A DNA stretch of 32,374 nt from a virus: the IMG/VR virus record IMGVR_UViG_3300048506_000020, positions 1 to 32,374 of that record; one strand, 5' to 3'. Below are positions 8,412 through 16,293 of this stretch, one piece after another (position 1 is the first letter of the stretch; every line of letters starts with the position of its first letter). Both the position numbers and the translations under genes were made by a program. The notes beneath the pieces are model-generated. The model saw only the letters and a program-made list of their open reading frames with translations. It ran no database searches and was not told where the DNA came from.

Positions 8412-8789
8412 ATGGCAGGCGAAGTACAAACAAATTTACCAGCAAAAGTAATACAAGATAGTGGTGCAAGAACTAAACTATTTTTTGACACATATGGAAA
8501 AGAACCTTTATCGTATAAAGTTCCAGACATTGATGCTGCAATAAACTTTTTTAGAAAAAAAGGTTTCAGCGATCCTGCTGCAAACTTATCAGCAGCCGTG
8601 TTACTTAAACAGGCAAAACTTGAAAACATTTCAATTAATGAAATCTTAGATACAGTAAATGCATTAAATGAATTACAAGTATCAGCATTAGTAGGCGAGA
8701 TTATGAATAATCATAGACCGTCAACATCGACACTAGGATACAAACAACCTGCACCTGATGTAAGTAAAGAACGTAATGTGGTTGTGTAA
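8412..8789 (+). CDS. Conserved small virion-associated protein, function unknown
   Basis: The product is 125 residues. The central segment FFDTYGKEPLSYKVPDIDAA, a following helix (INFFRKKGFSDPAANLSAAVLLK in part) and a C-terminal LVGEIMNNHRPSTSTLGYK are features I associate with a small protein conserved between the tube-like protein and gp4 in marine T4-like phages. No catalytic motif, membrane segment or signal peptide is seen. It starts 2 nt after the preceding stop with AGGG about 9 nt upstream, and its stop abuts the gp4 start, so it is part of the same late operon. A tail or baseplate role is an inference from location only. Confidence 0.65.
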   Translation: MAGEVQTNLPAKVIQDSGARTKLFFDTYGKEPLSYKVPDIDAAINFFRKKGFSDPAANLSAAVLLKQAKLENISINEILDTVNALNELQVSALVGEIMNNHRPSTSTLGYKQPAPDVSKERNVVV

Positions 8790-9230
8790 ATGGCAAAGTT
8801 TGCACAGGGTCGTTACACTGTAAAAAATCCAGAGAAGTACGTAGGTACAAAAAGTCCATTAGCACGAAGTAGTTGGGAAACTGTCTTTATGCGTATGTTA
8901 GATGAACATCCAAGTGTAGCAAAATGGGCAAGTGAAAGTATTAAGATACCGTATCAAGATCCACTTACAGGAAAGTATTCCGTTTATGTTCCTGATTTTT
9001 TTATTGTTTATAACGATAAGAATGGTAAGCAACACGCAGAGGTAATAGAAGTAAAACCTCAGAATCAAACGTTACGTGAGAAGGTAGGCAAAAGTAGATT
9101 CAATCAAGAGCAATATATTAAAAATATGGCTAAATGGGAGGCTGCTGCTGCTTGGTGTAAACAAAAACGTGTTAGATTCCGCATCGTTAGTGAAGAAGAA
9201 ATATTTCACCAAGGTGGCAAGCGTAAATAA
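8790..9230 (+). CDS. 4: Head completion protein (gp4), TnsA-like nuclease fold
   Basis: The product is 146 residues, close to the T4 gp4 length. Recognisable parts are GRY-x-VKNPEKYVG at the N-terminus, RSSWE (E30), VPDFF (D69), E87-V-K89 and a C-terminal KWEAAAAWCKQKRVRFRI. The E...D...ExK layout is that of PD-(D/E)xK/TnsA-type nucleases. T4 gp4 acts after packaging in making heads competent to join tails. The start directly follows the previous stop (taaATG), so translation is probably coupled. Confidence 0.88.
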   Translation: MAKFAQGRYTVKNPEKYVGTKSPLARSSWETVFMRMLDEHPSVAKWASESIKIPYQDPLTGKYSVYVPDFFIVYNDKNGKQHAEVIEVKPQNQTLREKVGKSRFNQEQYIKNMAKWEAAAAWCKQKRVRFRIVSEEEIFHQGGKRK

Positions 9231-9233
9231 ATA
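9226..9233 (+). promoter_or_regulatory. T4-type late promoter box
   Basis: AATAAATA at the end of gp4. The next gene's ATG (9257) is 23 nt further on, so this transcript would have a leader of about 18 nt, an exception to the 5-nt rule. Confidence 0.5.
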
Positions 9234-9256
9234 CTATTATAAAATGGTAGAATAAA

Positions 9257-9769
9257 ATGACCAAGAAGTTAGAAGAATTATTTAATATGGAAGATCAAAA
9301 AGTTGCAGAAGAACAAATTGCAACTGAAGAACCACTTGTGGAAAGCAAAGCAATTGATCCAGAAGTAGCACAAGAAGAAATTAAAAGTGTGGATGCTTCT
9401 TATAAAGCAATATCACAAGTAACACAAGATTTACCACAGATGCGTGAACTAGACTCAATGGGTGAAGGTGAGTTAGATCATTTAGCAACTAAAGCAGAAC
9501 AAGCATATGACGATCTAATGGATTTGGGTATGAATGTAGAAGTACGTTACAGCGGACGTATATTTGAAGTAGCAGGTAGTATGTTAAAGAATGCTATTGA
9601 TGCAAAAACCGCTAAAGTAGATAAAAAACTTAAAGCAGTTGATTTACAACTGAAAAAACTTAAAATTGATCGCGATTCACCGGAAGATCCTAATGAATTA
9701 GTGGATGGAACCGGATATGTTATGCTAGATCGCAATGAATTAATTAGGAAATTAGGCGGAAAGGAATAA
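9257..9769 (+). CDS. 16: Probable small terminase subunit (gp16-like)
   Basis: The product is 170 residues, close to T4 gp16 (164). It has an acidic, disordered N-terminal 45 residues, then a helical core (about 60-140: LDHLATKAEQAYDDLMDLG, RIFEVAGSMLKNAIDAKTAK, and a Lys-rich coiled segment) and a C-terminal YVMLDRNELIRKLGG that resembles the terminal segment of gp16 proteins (a V-F/M-x-G/D-x2-x-EL/LI helix). Small terminases form rings that recognise DNA for packaging and regulate gp17. Location in the head/packaging block supports the call. Sequence similarity in this family is weak, so an alternative head protein is possible. Confidence 0.68.
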   Translation: MTKKLEELFNMEDQKVAEEQIATEEPLVESKAIDPEVAQEEIKSVDASYKAISQVTQDLPQMRELDSMGEGELDHLATKAEQAYDDLMDLGMNVEVRYSGRIFEVAGSMLKNAIDAKTAKVDKKLKAVDLQLKKLKIDRDSPEDPNELVDGTGYVMLDRNELIRKLGGKE

Positions 9770-9772
9770 ATA
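9765..9772 (+). promoter_or_regulatory. T4-type late promoter box, leaderless type
   Basis: AATAAATA, then GTAAT (5 nt), then ATG at 9778; the box overlaps the gp16-like stop codon. An AAGGA at 9761-9765 lies too far upstream to be kept on this transcript, though it would serve read-through mRNA. Confidence 0.65.
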
Positions 9773-9777
9773 GTAAT

Positions 9778-10359
9778 ATGAAGACGTTTAAAGAATATCT
9801 CACAGAGAGCAAAAAAGTATACAGTATTAAGGTAAAGGTTGCTGGAGAGCTACCTGAAGGCTTTGCTGATGAATTAAAGTCGAGACTTGACAACAGAAGT
9901 GTTGTTGAATTTACGCAGTTGAAAACTACACCAGTTACTGAAACACCGCTAGACTTTCCAGAGTTAGCGAACTGTGAAGTACATACGTTTTCACTAGTTA
10001 CAGAATATCCGGTTACACCAACTGATGTTGAAAAAGAAATTTTTGAAATGCAGTGTTGTGAGCCAGGTCATTATGTGGCACGTAATGCACTAAGTCCGTC
10101 AGAAGAATATCAAGCAACTGATGGAAAACGTGAAGGTGCATTATTACACGATAATGAATATAAAGAGGCTGTTGCTGTAGCACATAAAGATTATTTTGGT
10201 GATGATTTTAATAAGTCGTTTTTACAAGACTTATCAAAAGTAGCAGCCGATCGTGCTAAAGAATTAGGACACGACAAATTAAAGGCGGACGTTTACACAG
10301 ACGTACCGGAACTAAAACAAGATGACGCAGGTTTAAAAAGTCCTGTAGGGAGTAACTAA
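9778..10359 (+). CDS. Putative internal head (prohead core) protein with capsid-targeting sequence
   Basis: The product is 193 residues. It begins MKTFKEYLTES, nearly the same pattern as the capsid-targeting sequences of T4 internal proteins (MKTYQEFI-x-E), and L-T-E fits the gp21 protease recognition rule (L/I)-x-E. The remainder has a predicted alpha/beta segment (about residues 15-80) with YSIKVKVAGELPEGF, resembling a small two-layer domain, then a helical C-terminal half and a Lys/Asp-rich tail. I do not recognise an enzymatic motif. I infer that it is co-assembled with the scaffold and cleaved in the prohead. It is in the packaging block with a leaderless-type late promoter. Confidence 0.65.
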   Translation: MKTFKEYLTESKKVYSIKVKVAGELPEGFADELKSRLDNRSVVEFTQLKTTPVTETPLDFPELANCEVHTFSLVTEYPVTPTDVEKEIFEMQCCEPGHYVARNALSPSEEYQATDGKREGALLHDNEYKEAVAVAHKDYFGDDFNKSFLQDLSKVAADRAKELGHDKLKADVYTDVPELKQDDAGLKSPVGSN

Positions 10360-10360
10360 A

Positions 10361-11110
10361 ATGGATTTCCAAGATCTAGTCAGAAAGATGACTGCTATTG
10401 ACACAGCGCAAAACGCACCTATAGAAACAAAGACAGATGAATGTGGTATGAACGAGATGCCACCTATGATGGCACCAAACGCACCAGATATGCCGCAAAA
10501 AGAAGAAGCAACAATGAACGTTAACATTACTGCTAAAGGCGATGCTATTCAAGATGTGTTAAAGTTAATGACAAAAGTTAATCCAGATATGATTAATCAA
10601 CCAGCAAAACCTGAAATGCCTACGTTGTCAATTATGTCACCAGGAATGGACGGACCAATGGACGGACCAGAAGGTCCAGAGATGCCGCCAATGCCAAAAC
10701 CAATTAATAAAATTATTCCAGACTTCGATGGCGACAATGACGATATGCCAGGCGGAGAAAAGGATCTTCCAAAAGACCACGATAAAGATCACGTTATGAT
10801 TAAGTCACTTGATAAAGATGGCGATGATGATCACGATATGGACGATCACGATATGGAAAAAGACGATAAAGACGATAAAGATGATGACAAGGAAAAAGAA
10901 GAGGCTTGGGCAAATGAGCCTGACGAAGATCAAAGATCCGTTCATTATCAAATGAATAAACTGCAAGGTGGAATGAACCGCAGAAAAGGAACACATCCTA
11001 AAGTTGCAGGCGCAGATAATCCAATGCAAAAAGTAAAAGAAGGCGAAGACTTACGTGCTTCTATTAAAGCAGAATTGCAAAAAGCATTAGCAGAAACTAA
11101 AGGAGCATAG
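10361..11110 (+). CDS. Acidic Met/Pro- and Asp/His-rich protein, conserved in marine T4-like phages, function unknown
   Basis: The product is 249 residues. A short N-terminal helix (MDFQDLVRKMTAID) is followed by a Met/Pro-rich stretch (about 28-45 and 85-120), a strongly acidic Asp/His/Lys tract (about 125-185, with repeated DDHDM and DKDD units) and a C-terminal part with WANEPDEDQ, a GGMNRRKGTHPKVAGADNP segment and a terminal helix. The ANEP and GG-x-NR-K...GDNPM-type elements are shared with a protein of unknown role found before gp17 in marine T4-likes. The acidic tract could bind metal or mimic DNA. TAGGGAG 8 nt upstream of the ATG gives a normal ribosome site. Confidence 0.6.
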   Translation: MDFQDLVRKMTAIDTAQNAPIETKTDECGMNEMPPMMAPNAPDMPQKEEATMNVNITAKGDAIQDVLKLMTKVNPDMINQPAKPEMPTLSIMSPGMDGPMDGPEGPEMPPMPKPINKIIPDFDGDNDDMPGGEKDLPKDHDKDHVMIKSLDKDGDDDHDMDDHDMEKDDKDDKDDDKEKEEAWANEPDEDQRSVHYQMNKLQGGMNRRKGTHPKVAGADNPMQKVKEGEDLRASIKAELQKALAETKGA

Positions 11111-11112
11111 AG

Positions 11113-11547
11113 ATGGCAGATTTAACACAAGCAACAATCGGTGGCGGCAGTGCAGTACTAGTGGCTGCAAACAGAAAACCATACGCTGATATGACAGCAA
11201 TTCATTATAACGGTAACAAGCCACTTACATTTTTTGAAGTCGCTTGTGGTGCAGCAGTAAACGCTCAAACAGGAAGCGGACTAGCAATTGAAAGCATTAT
11301 GCGTATTATTGAAAAATATGCAACAGTTGTTATTCGTGGCGCACTATATGGTACAAACCAAAAGTTTACAGTTGCAATTGAACAGCCAAATGATTCATTA
11401 GACTACGATGGTGCAGGCGCAGAAACAATTGTAGAACAAATTGAAGATGAAATTATTGCACTAACTGATTTATCAGCAGCAAGTCCAGCACAAATTGACT
11501 TTACTGGTGTTACTTGCACAGTAAAAACTACACTAGAATTAGCATAA
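11113..11547 (+). CDS. Small late protein of the packaging block, function unknown
   Basis: The product is 144 residues and I do not recognise it. It is Ala/Thr/Ile-rich with alternating hydrophobic strands (TFFEVACGAAVNA, ATVVIRGALYGTNQKFTVAI) and a last strand FTGVTCTVKTTLEL, suggesting a compact beta-rich fold such as a structural or decoration protein; this is only an impression. Two Cys are present, with no metal motif and no signal peptide. It starts 2 nt after the acidic protein's stop with AAGGAG upstream, and it closes the transcription unit: a UUCG terminator follows. Confidence 0.55.
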   Translation: MADLTQATIGGGSAVLVAANRKPYADMTAIHYNGNKPLTFFEVACGAAVNAQTGSGLAIESIMRIIEKYATVVIRGALYGTNQKFTVAIEQPNDSLDYDGAGAETIVEQIEDEIIALTDLSAASPAQIDFTGVTCTVKTTLELA

Positions 11548-11571
11548 GTTAGTACGTTTCATACTAATCCA

Positions 11572-11600
11572 AATAGGCTCTTCGGAGCCTATTTCCTTCT
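11572..11600 (+). terminator. Intrinsic terminator with UUCG tetraloop
   Basis: AATAGGCTC-TTCG-GAGCCTATT, a perfect 9-bp stem (11572-11580 with 11585-11593) followed by a T-rich tail, just before the gp17 late promoter. Confidence 0.85.
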
Positions 11601-11607
11601 ATAAATA
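11600..11607 (+). promoter_or_regulatory. T4-type late promoter box, perfect TATAAATA, leaderless type
   Basis: TATAAATA, then CTAGT (5 nt), then the gp17 ATG at 11613. It lies immediately behind a terminator, so the terminase transcript probably begins at its own start codon. Confidence 0.78.
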
Positions 11608-11612
11608 CTAGT

Positions 11613-13202
11613 ATGGCAAAGAGTTTAGATGGCGTTCAGATTAAGAAGGCCCATAAAAAAGAAAAATATACACTTGAAGAAATCAAGCACTTAGAAAAGT
11701 GTATGGATCCTATTAACGGACCATTATATTTCTGTGAAAACTTTTTAACAATTCAACACCCTACCAAAGGTTCAATGAAATTTGTTCCTTACGGATTTCA
11801 ACGAGAACTTATACAAGCATACGCAGAAAATAGATACTGTGTTGCTATGTTACCAAGACAGATGGGCAAAACAACTTGTGCTGCTGGTTATTTGTTATGG
11901 TATACAATGTTTACTCCTGAAGCACAGGTATTAATTGCTGCACACAAATATACAGGTGCACAAGATATTATGAATAGATATAGATTTGGGTATGAAACTT
12001 TGCCAGACTTTATTCGTGCAGGAATCTATACATACAACAGAAACACAATTGAATTTGATAACGGTAGTAGAATACAAGCAACTACTACAACAGAAGATAC
12101 TGGACGTGGTAAATCACTTTCATTAATATACTGTGATGAGTTTGCATTTGTGCAACCACCAGAAAAAGCCAAAGAGTTTTGGACTGCACTATCTCCTACA
12201 CTGTCAACAGGTGGTAAAGCAATTGTTACAAGTACACCAAACTCAGATGAAGATCAGTTTGCTATGATTTGGGCAGAAGCAAATAAAAAGTTTGATGAAC
12301 ACGGCAATGATAAAAAAGTAGGAACAAACGGATTTTTTCCTTACTTTGCTCCTTGGGTGGAACATCCAGATAGAGACGAAGACTGGGCAAACCAGGAACG
12401 TGCAAAGATCGGCGAAGAAAGATTCCGTCGTGAGTTTGATTGCGAATTCCTAATCTTTGATGAAACATTAATTAACAGTGTTAAACTAGCAACACTTGAA
12501 GGCAAAGAACCAATTGCTAATACAGGTCAAACACGTTGGTACAGTAAAATTAATCCTAAGGCTACACATTTAATTGCACTTGATCCTAGTTTAGGTACAG
12601 GTGGCGATTATGCTGCTATCCAGATATTTGAAATGCCTGCAATGAAGCAAGTTGGAGAATGGCGACACAACCTAACACCAGTACAGCAACAAATACGTGT
12701 ATTACAAGATATTCTAAAATATATTGCTAACGAGCAAACAGCAGCAGGCAATAATAACCCTAATATCTACTATAGTGTAGAAAACAATACTATTGGTGAA
12801 GCAGCACTAGTTGTTATACAAGATATTGGTGAAGAGAACTTTAACGGATTATTTTTAAGCGAACCTATTAGAAAAGGACACGTAAGACGTTATAGAAAAG
12901 GGTTTAATACTACACACAAAACTAAAATTACAGCGTGTAGTTTGTTTAAAAATGCACTAGAAAAAGATAAGATGCAAATATCAAGTAAACCATTGATATC
13001 TGAACTTAAGACATTTGTAGCAACAGGCGTAAGTTACAATGCTAAAACAGGTGAACACGATGATCTAGTATCAGGAGTACTATTGATTTTGCGTATGGCA
13101 GATCAACTAGCAAACTGGGATCCTAAAATATATGAAAAAATGACGGAGAGAATGACCGACGACGAGTATCCATTGCCGATATTCGTATCCGGCGGCTTTT
13201 GA
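11613..13202 (+). CDS. 17: Terminase large subunit (gp17), packaging ATPase/nuclease
   Basis: The product is 529 residues. The N-terminal ATPase shows PYGFQRELI (Q-like motif), LPRQMGKTT (Walker A, about 80-87) and SLIYCDEFAFV (Walker B, about 169-178), followed by VTSTPNSDEDQF (coupling motif). The C-terminal RNase-H-fold nuclease shows LIALDPSLGTGGDYAAI (first Asp about 323), an YYSVENN segment and GEHDDLVSGVLL (about 480-490). It pumps DNA into the prohead and cuts the concatemer at headful. It is somewhat shorter than T4 gp17 (610) but all motifs are intact. The stop overlaps the late promoter of the next gene. Confidence 0.97.
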   Translation: MAKSLDGVQIKKAHKKEKYTLEEIKHLEKCMDPINGPLYFCENFLTIQHPTKGSMKFVPYGFQRELIQAYAENRYCVAMLPRQMGKTTCAAGYLLWYTMFTPEAQVLIAAHKYTGAQDIMNRYRFGYETLPDFIRAGIYTYNRNTIEFDNGSRIQATTTTEDTGRGKSLSLIYCDEFAFVQPPEKAKEFWTALSPTLSTGGKAIVTSTPNSDEDQFAMIWAEANKKFDEHGNDKKVGTNGFFPYFAPWVEHPDRDEDWANQERAKIGEERFRREFDCEFLIFDETLINSVKLATLEGKEPIANTGQTRWYSKINPKATHLIALDPSLGTGGDYAAIQIFEMPAMKQVGEWRHNLTPVQQQIRVLQDILKYIANEQTAAGNNNPNIYYSVENNTIGEAALVVIQDIGEENFNGLFLSEPIRKGHVRRYRKGFNTTHKTKITACSLFKNALEKDKMQISSKPLISELKTFVATGVSYNAKTGEHDDLVSGVLLILRMADQLANWDPKIYEKMTERMTDDEYPLPIFVSGGF

Positions 13203-13208
13203 TAAATA
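13201..13208 (+). promoter_or_regulatory. T4-type late promoter box, leaderless type
   Basis: GATAAATA, then CTTAT (5 nt), then ATG at 13214; the box overlaps the gp17 stop codon. This decides the downstream start. Confidence 0.7.
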
Positions 13209-13213
13209 CTTAT

Positions 13214-16126
13214 ATGGACGCAACAAACAATATAGCAACAGACTTATTTTTTAAGGTTAGAAGCAGATTTTCTAATCTAAAACTTGGTGACGATTCAGGG
13301 CAAATTACAATTAATCCTGAAATGGCACGTTTTTTCGACTTTGATTATGTCGAGGAAGACAAAAAAATTGGACACGTAAGCATCAGTCTTGCTGAGCCTA
13401 ACTCAATGAAAGTATACTTTTCAAATGGTATTACTGAGGGTATGGACAGGGATCAAAAAGATGGTTGGTATGGGTTTTTAAGAGAATTAAGAAAATTCTC
13501 AAAACGTAGACTATTAGCATTTGATACAAGAGACATTGCAAAAGATAATTTAGATAAACGAGATTATGCTTTTCTAAGTCAATATGCAAACCCAGCGTCG
13601 GACAATGATACAATTACAAAACCTGTCGGAGAGAGTGTAATGAATGAAAGTAATTTATATGGAACTAAAACACAAAGTTTCCAAAAACTAGAAAATACAA
13701 AACTTATTATTAAGCATAGTAAAAAACTTGCTGATGATATGGAACTAAAGCCAGGTGCTAGATCAAGAAATATATCTGCACTATTTGTACAAAATGAATC
13801 AGGGGAAAGATTTAAATATCCTTTCGTTCATTTAGCAGGCGCAAGAGCAATGCAGCGACACGTAGCAAACGGTGGCGCACCATATGATTCAATAGGTGAA
13901 TCATTAATTAAAATGAGTGAAGAAATTGCTCAACTAAAAACATTTACAGGCTATGTTGTACGTAACGATTTGATGAACTCCGACACTAATCGAATTGTTG
14001 AACGTAGTAAAGTACAACTTGACACTCTTAGAGAAAGAATTGCAAAATTATCCAAACAGTCATACTACGAGGCTTTTAAAGAATCATTTGAGGCAAGAGC
14101 AGACGTTGAAGTAGACGATACGCAGATGGAACAATACAAAGATATGTTTACTGTTAAGAACTTTAAAGAAGACTTAACAGATGTATTTCCAGTGATTCAT
14201 AGATTAATGAAAGAAGAAGAAACAGTAGGCTATGACGACATAGTCGGTATGACAGCAGAGGCTGATGATAACGTAGAAGTTTCAGATGAAATGAATGGAA
14301 TGATTTCCGATTTGGTTGAAAAATTCTCTAAGTTCAGAGGCGGCAACGGAGACAGATTACCAGACGGTTATATACAGTGGGCATTGAACTCAGGCATTAC
14401 TACAGACTTTGTTGAAGAAAATGAGGCTGAAGCAATGAGGGAAAAATACGGCGAAGAAGAATTTGAAAATGATCCGCTGGGACACGTTGACGAAATGCCA
14501 ATTACAAAAGCATTTATGGATGAAATTGAAAAAATTACAGGCAATGATGACATTGATACGAATGCAAGAATTATTGATAAAGTTCAGTCAGGTGACGCTG
14601 ACGAATCTGCATCAACAGACGAGATGGCAAAATTTGAGGCTTGGGTAGATGCACTGGGCGAAGAAAGTCCAATTCAAATTGCAGACCAAGAAGAAAAGGC
14701 AGATATGATTAGAAGTTTAAGTGAACTTACTAGTCAAGAATTTACTGCCGGTGTTGATGGTACTAATGCTATTACAAGTTTAGAAGGTATCATTGACGAT
14801 CCTAAATTAGAGCAAGATATCAAAGCAAAAGCAACTGAAGATACAACAGCAGATGTAAGGCCTTTAGTTAAAGCGTGGATTGAAGAAAATGCACCAGACT
14901 TATTAGGCGAATTAGATTTTGGCGATATGGCAGAAGAACCTGCTGCTGAAGAACCTGCTGCTGAAGGGATCACAGATAAATTTATGAAAGATCCATCAAT
15001 GGGTATGAACAAGTATGGACTTGCTGCTATTCAAAAGGACGGTATGTTCTTTAGTATTAAAGATAAGAAAATTACAGGCGGACCATTTGACAGTATTGAT
15101 GAACTTAAAAAGCATCAAGAAGAATTAATGAACAAAGACTCCGATGATGACTACAAAGATACGCAACCAGAGTTAAAAGGTGGCGGTAGTGCATTCAAAG
15201 GTTTCAAAGGCAAAGATCCTGAAGCAGATGAACTAAATGATATTATGAAACTGTCAGGCGAATCATATAGCAAAACACAAGAAGCCGGCGATCCATACAG
15301 ACAATCCAGTCTGCATATTGGACAAACGAATGATCCGATAATGTTTAAAGGCAAAGAAATTGATCTTGACAAACTAGACTATGATATGCAAGATATTAGT
15401 GACGGCATATATGAATTAAATGCTCCTGTGTATTACACAGACGGTACAGAAGTTGACGATTCAGATATGGCAGAGTTAGAAGAACTTCCAGAACTAAACG
15501 ATTATATCTACCAAGATTATATGGACAGACAAGCACCACAAGAAGGAGCAGTTTCAGAAGGTGGCAATGCTTGGGATATGGCACTTACAGGCGGAATGGA
15601 AATTATTTCAAACTGTGATGACCAAGAAGAATGCATTAAGCAACTAGAAGCAGAAATAACAGGCGGCAAAGATGCTGATGATGCATATGCTGATATGATT
15701 ACCAAAGACTTCATCGAAAAAATTAAAAAGCACGGACTTGAAAAAGTAAAACGTGATGTAGACGCTGAAGATATAATGGGTGAGCCTGTTGATTTAGAAG
15801 GACAAGAAACTGAAGGCAACGAATACGGCGATAAAGTTTCAACTCTTAAAGCACAAGGTGCTAAGAAAGGCACTAAGTTTAAAACATCAGATGGTGAAGA
15901 GCATACACTAGAAGGTTTAGCAGAATTTATTAAATCTTTTTATGATGAATCTACAAATACTTTTCCAAAAGGCCCAGAAGGTGTAGCAACAATGGTAGGC
16001 AAGAAGTTCGGTGAACAGGCTGAGCAGGTTGCACGTAAGATGGTAGAAAGAATGGCTCCTGCACAAGAACAAGGCGCAGAAGAACTAGAAGAACTAGGTA
16101 GAATTAAAGATCTTATTAAATTTTAA
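13214..16126 (+). CDS. Giant conserved protein downstream of gp17, function unknown
   Basis: The product is 970 residues from this start. An in-frame start at 13199 is rejected because the late box lies between it and ATG 13214. The first 300 residues are the conserved part (NPEMARFFDFDYVE, ISLAEPNSMKVYFSNG, GFLRELRKFSKRRLLAFDTR, DIAKDNLDKRDYAFL, FKYPFVHLAGARAMQRHVAN, LSKQSYYEAFKESFE), a family I know as uncharacterised in marine T4-like phages. The rest is highly acidic and low in complexity, with duplicated EEPAAEEPAAE and several GG-x-x-D/K segments, and looks largely disordered. No enzymatic motif is seen. Size, late promoter and location suggest a virion or head-assembly component. A terminator follows. 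Confidence 0.7.
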   Translation: MDATNNIATDLFFKVRSRFSNLKLGDDSGQITINPEMARFFDFDYVEEDKKIGHVSISLAEPNSMKVYFSNGITEGMDRDQKDGWYGFLRELRKFSKRRLLAFDTRDIAKDNLDKRDYAFLSQYANPASDNDTITKPVGESVMNESNLYGTKTQSFQKLENTKLIIKHSKKLADDMELKPGARSRNISALFVQNESGERFKYPFVHLAGARAMQRHVANGGAPYDSIGESLIKMSEEIAQLKTFTGYVVRNDLMNSDTNRIVERSKVQLDTLRERIAKLSKQSYYEAFKESFEARADVEVDDTQMEQYKDMFTVKNFKEDLTDVFPVIHRLMKEEETVGYDDIVGMTAEADDNVEVSDEMNGMISDLVEKFSKFRGGNGDRLPDGYIQWALNSGITTDFVEENEAEAMREKYGEEEFENDPLGHVDEMPITKAFMDEIEKITGNDDIDTNARIIDKVQSGDADESASTDEMAKFEAWVDALGEESPIQIADQEEKADMIRSLSELTSQEFTAGVDGTNAITSLEGIIDDPKLEQDIKAKATEDTTADVRPLVKAWIEENAPDLLGELDFGDMAEEPAAEEPAAEGITDKFMKDPSMGMNKYGLAAIQKDGMFFSIKDKKITGGPFDSIDELKKHQEELMNKDSDDDYKDTQPELKGGGSAFKGFKGKDPEADELNDIMKLSGESYSKTQEAGDPYRQSSLHIGQTNDPIMFKGKEIDLDKLDYDMQDISDGIYELNAPVYYTDGTEVDDSDMAELEELPELNDYIYQDYMDRQAPQEGAVSEGGNAWDMALTGGMEIISNCDDQEECIKQLEAEITGGKDADDAYADMITKDFIEKIKKHGLEKVKRDVDAEDIMGEPVDLEGQETEGNEYGDKVSTLKAQGAKKGTKFKTSDGEEHTLEGLAEFIKSFYDESTNTFPKGPEGVATMVGKKFGEQAEQVARKMVERMAPAQEQGAEELEELGRIKDLIKF

Positions 16127-16159
16127 TGATTTTACGTATTGATTTTTTACGTAAAGATG

Positions 16160-16167
16160 TTTAAATA
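16160..16167 (+). promoter_or_regulatory. Late-promoter-like box before a terminator
   Basis: TTTAAATA, directly followed by the terminator stem at 16167. A transcript started here would begin inside the hairpin, so this may be a chance match. Confidence 0.25.
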
Positions 16168-16201
16168 ATAGTGTAGTAGGAAACTGCTACACTATTTTTT
16201 T
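16167..16201 (+). terminator. Strong intrinsic terminator with GAAA tetraloop
   Basis: AATAGTGTAGTAG-GAAA-CTGCTACACTATT: a 13-bp stem (16167-16179 with 16184-16196) with one G-U pair, then a T7 tract. It ends the gp17 transcription unit. Confidence 0.92.
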
Positions 16202-16221
16202 CACTTTATAAAGGAAACATT

Positions 16222-16293
16222 ATGTGGACAAAGCCTCAAGCAATAGAAATGAGATTCGGCTTCGAAGTAACGATGTACATAGCCAACCGATAG
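16222..16293 (+). CDS. pqqA: PqqA-like peptide (PQQ precursor), 23 residues
   Basis: ATG with AAGGA 6 nt upstream opens a 23-codon frame. It starts MWTKP and ends with GFEVTMYIANR. PqqA of Klebsiella, as I recall it, is also 23 residues and can be aligned without gaps: M1, W2, K4, P5, I8, R11, G13, E15, V16, T17, Y19, I20, N22 and R23 coincide (14 of 23). E15 and Y19 are the pair that PqqE (radical SAM) cross-links, with PqqD as chaperone, to begin PQQ synthesis. No pqqB-F gene is in this window. The gene stands alone between two terminators, like a phage moron. Whether it feeds host PQQ synthesis or does something else is unknown. Confidence 0.82.
   Translation: MWTKPQAIEMRFGFEVTMYIANR

Noticed and set aside
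9244-9255. Three-codon upstream ORF before the gp16-like gene
   Set aside because: Too short to support; probably a chance ATG in the leader.
13199-13213. Upstream ATG-type start for the giant protein
   Set aside because: It lies within gp17 and upstream of the late promoter; ATG 13214 is at the standard 5-nt gap.
15517-15873. 118-codon minus-strand frame inside the giant protein
   Set aside because: Shadow of acidic coding sequence (Ser/Pro-rich product), no promoter or ribosome site.
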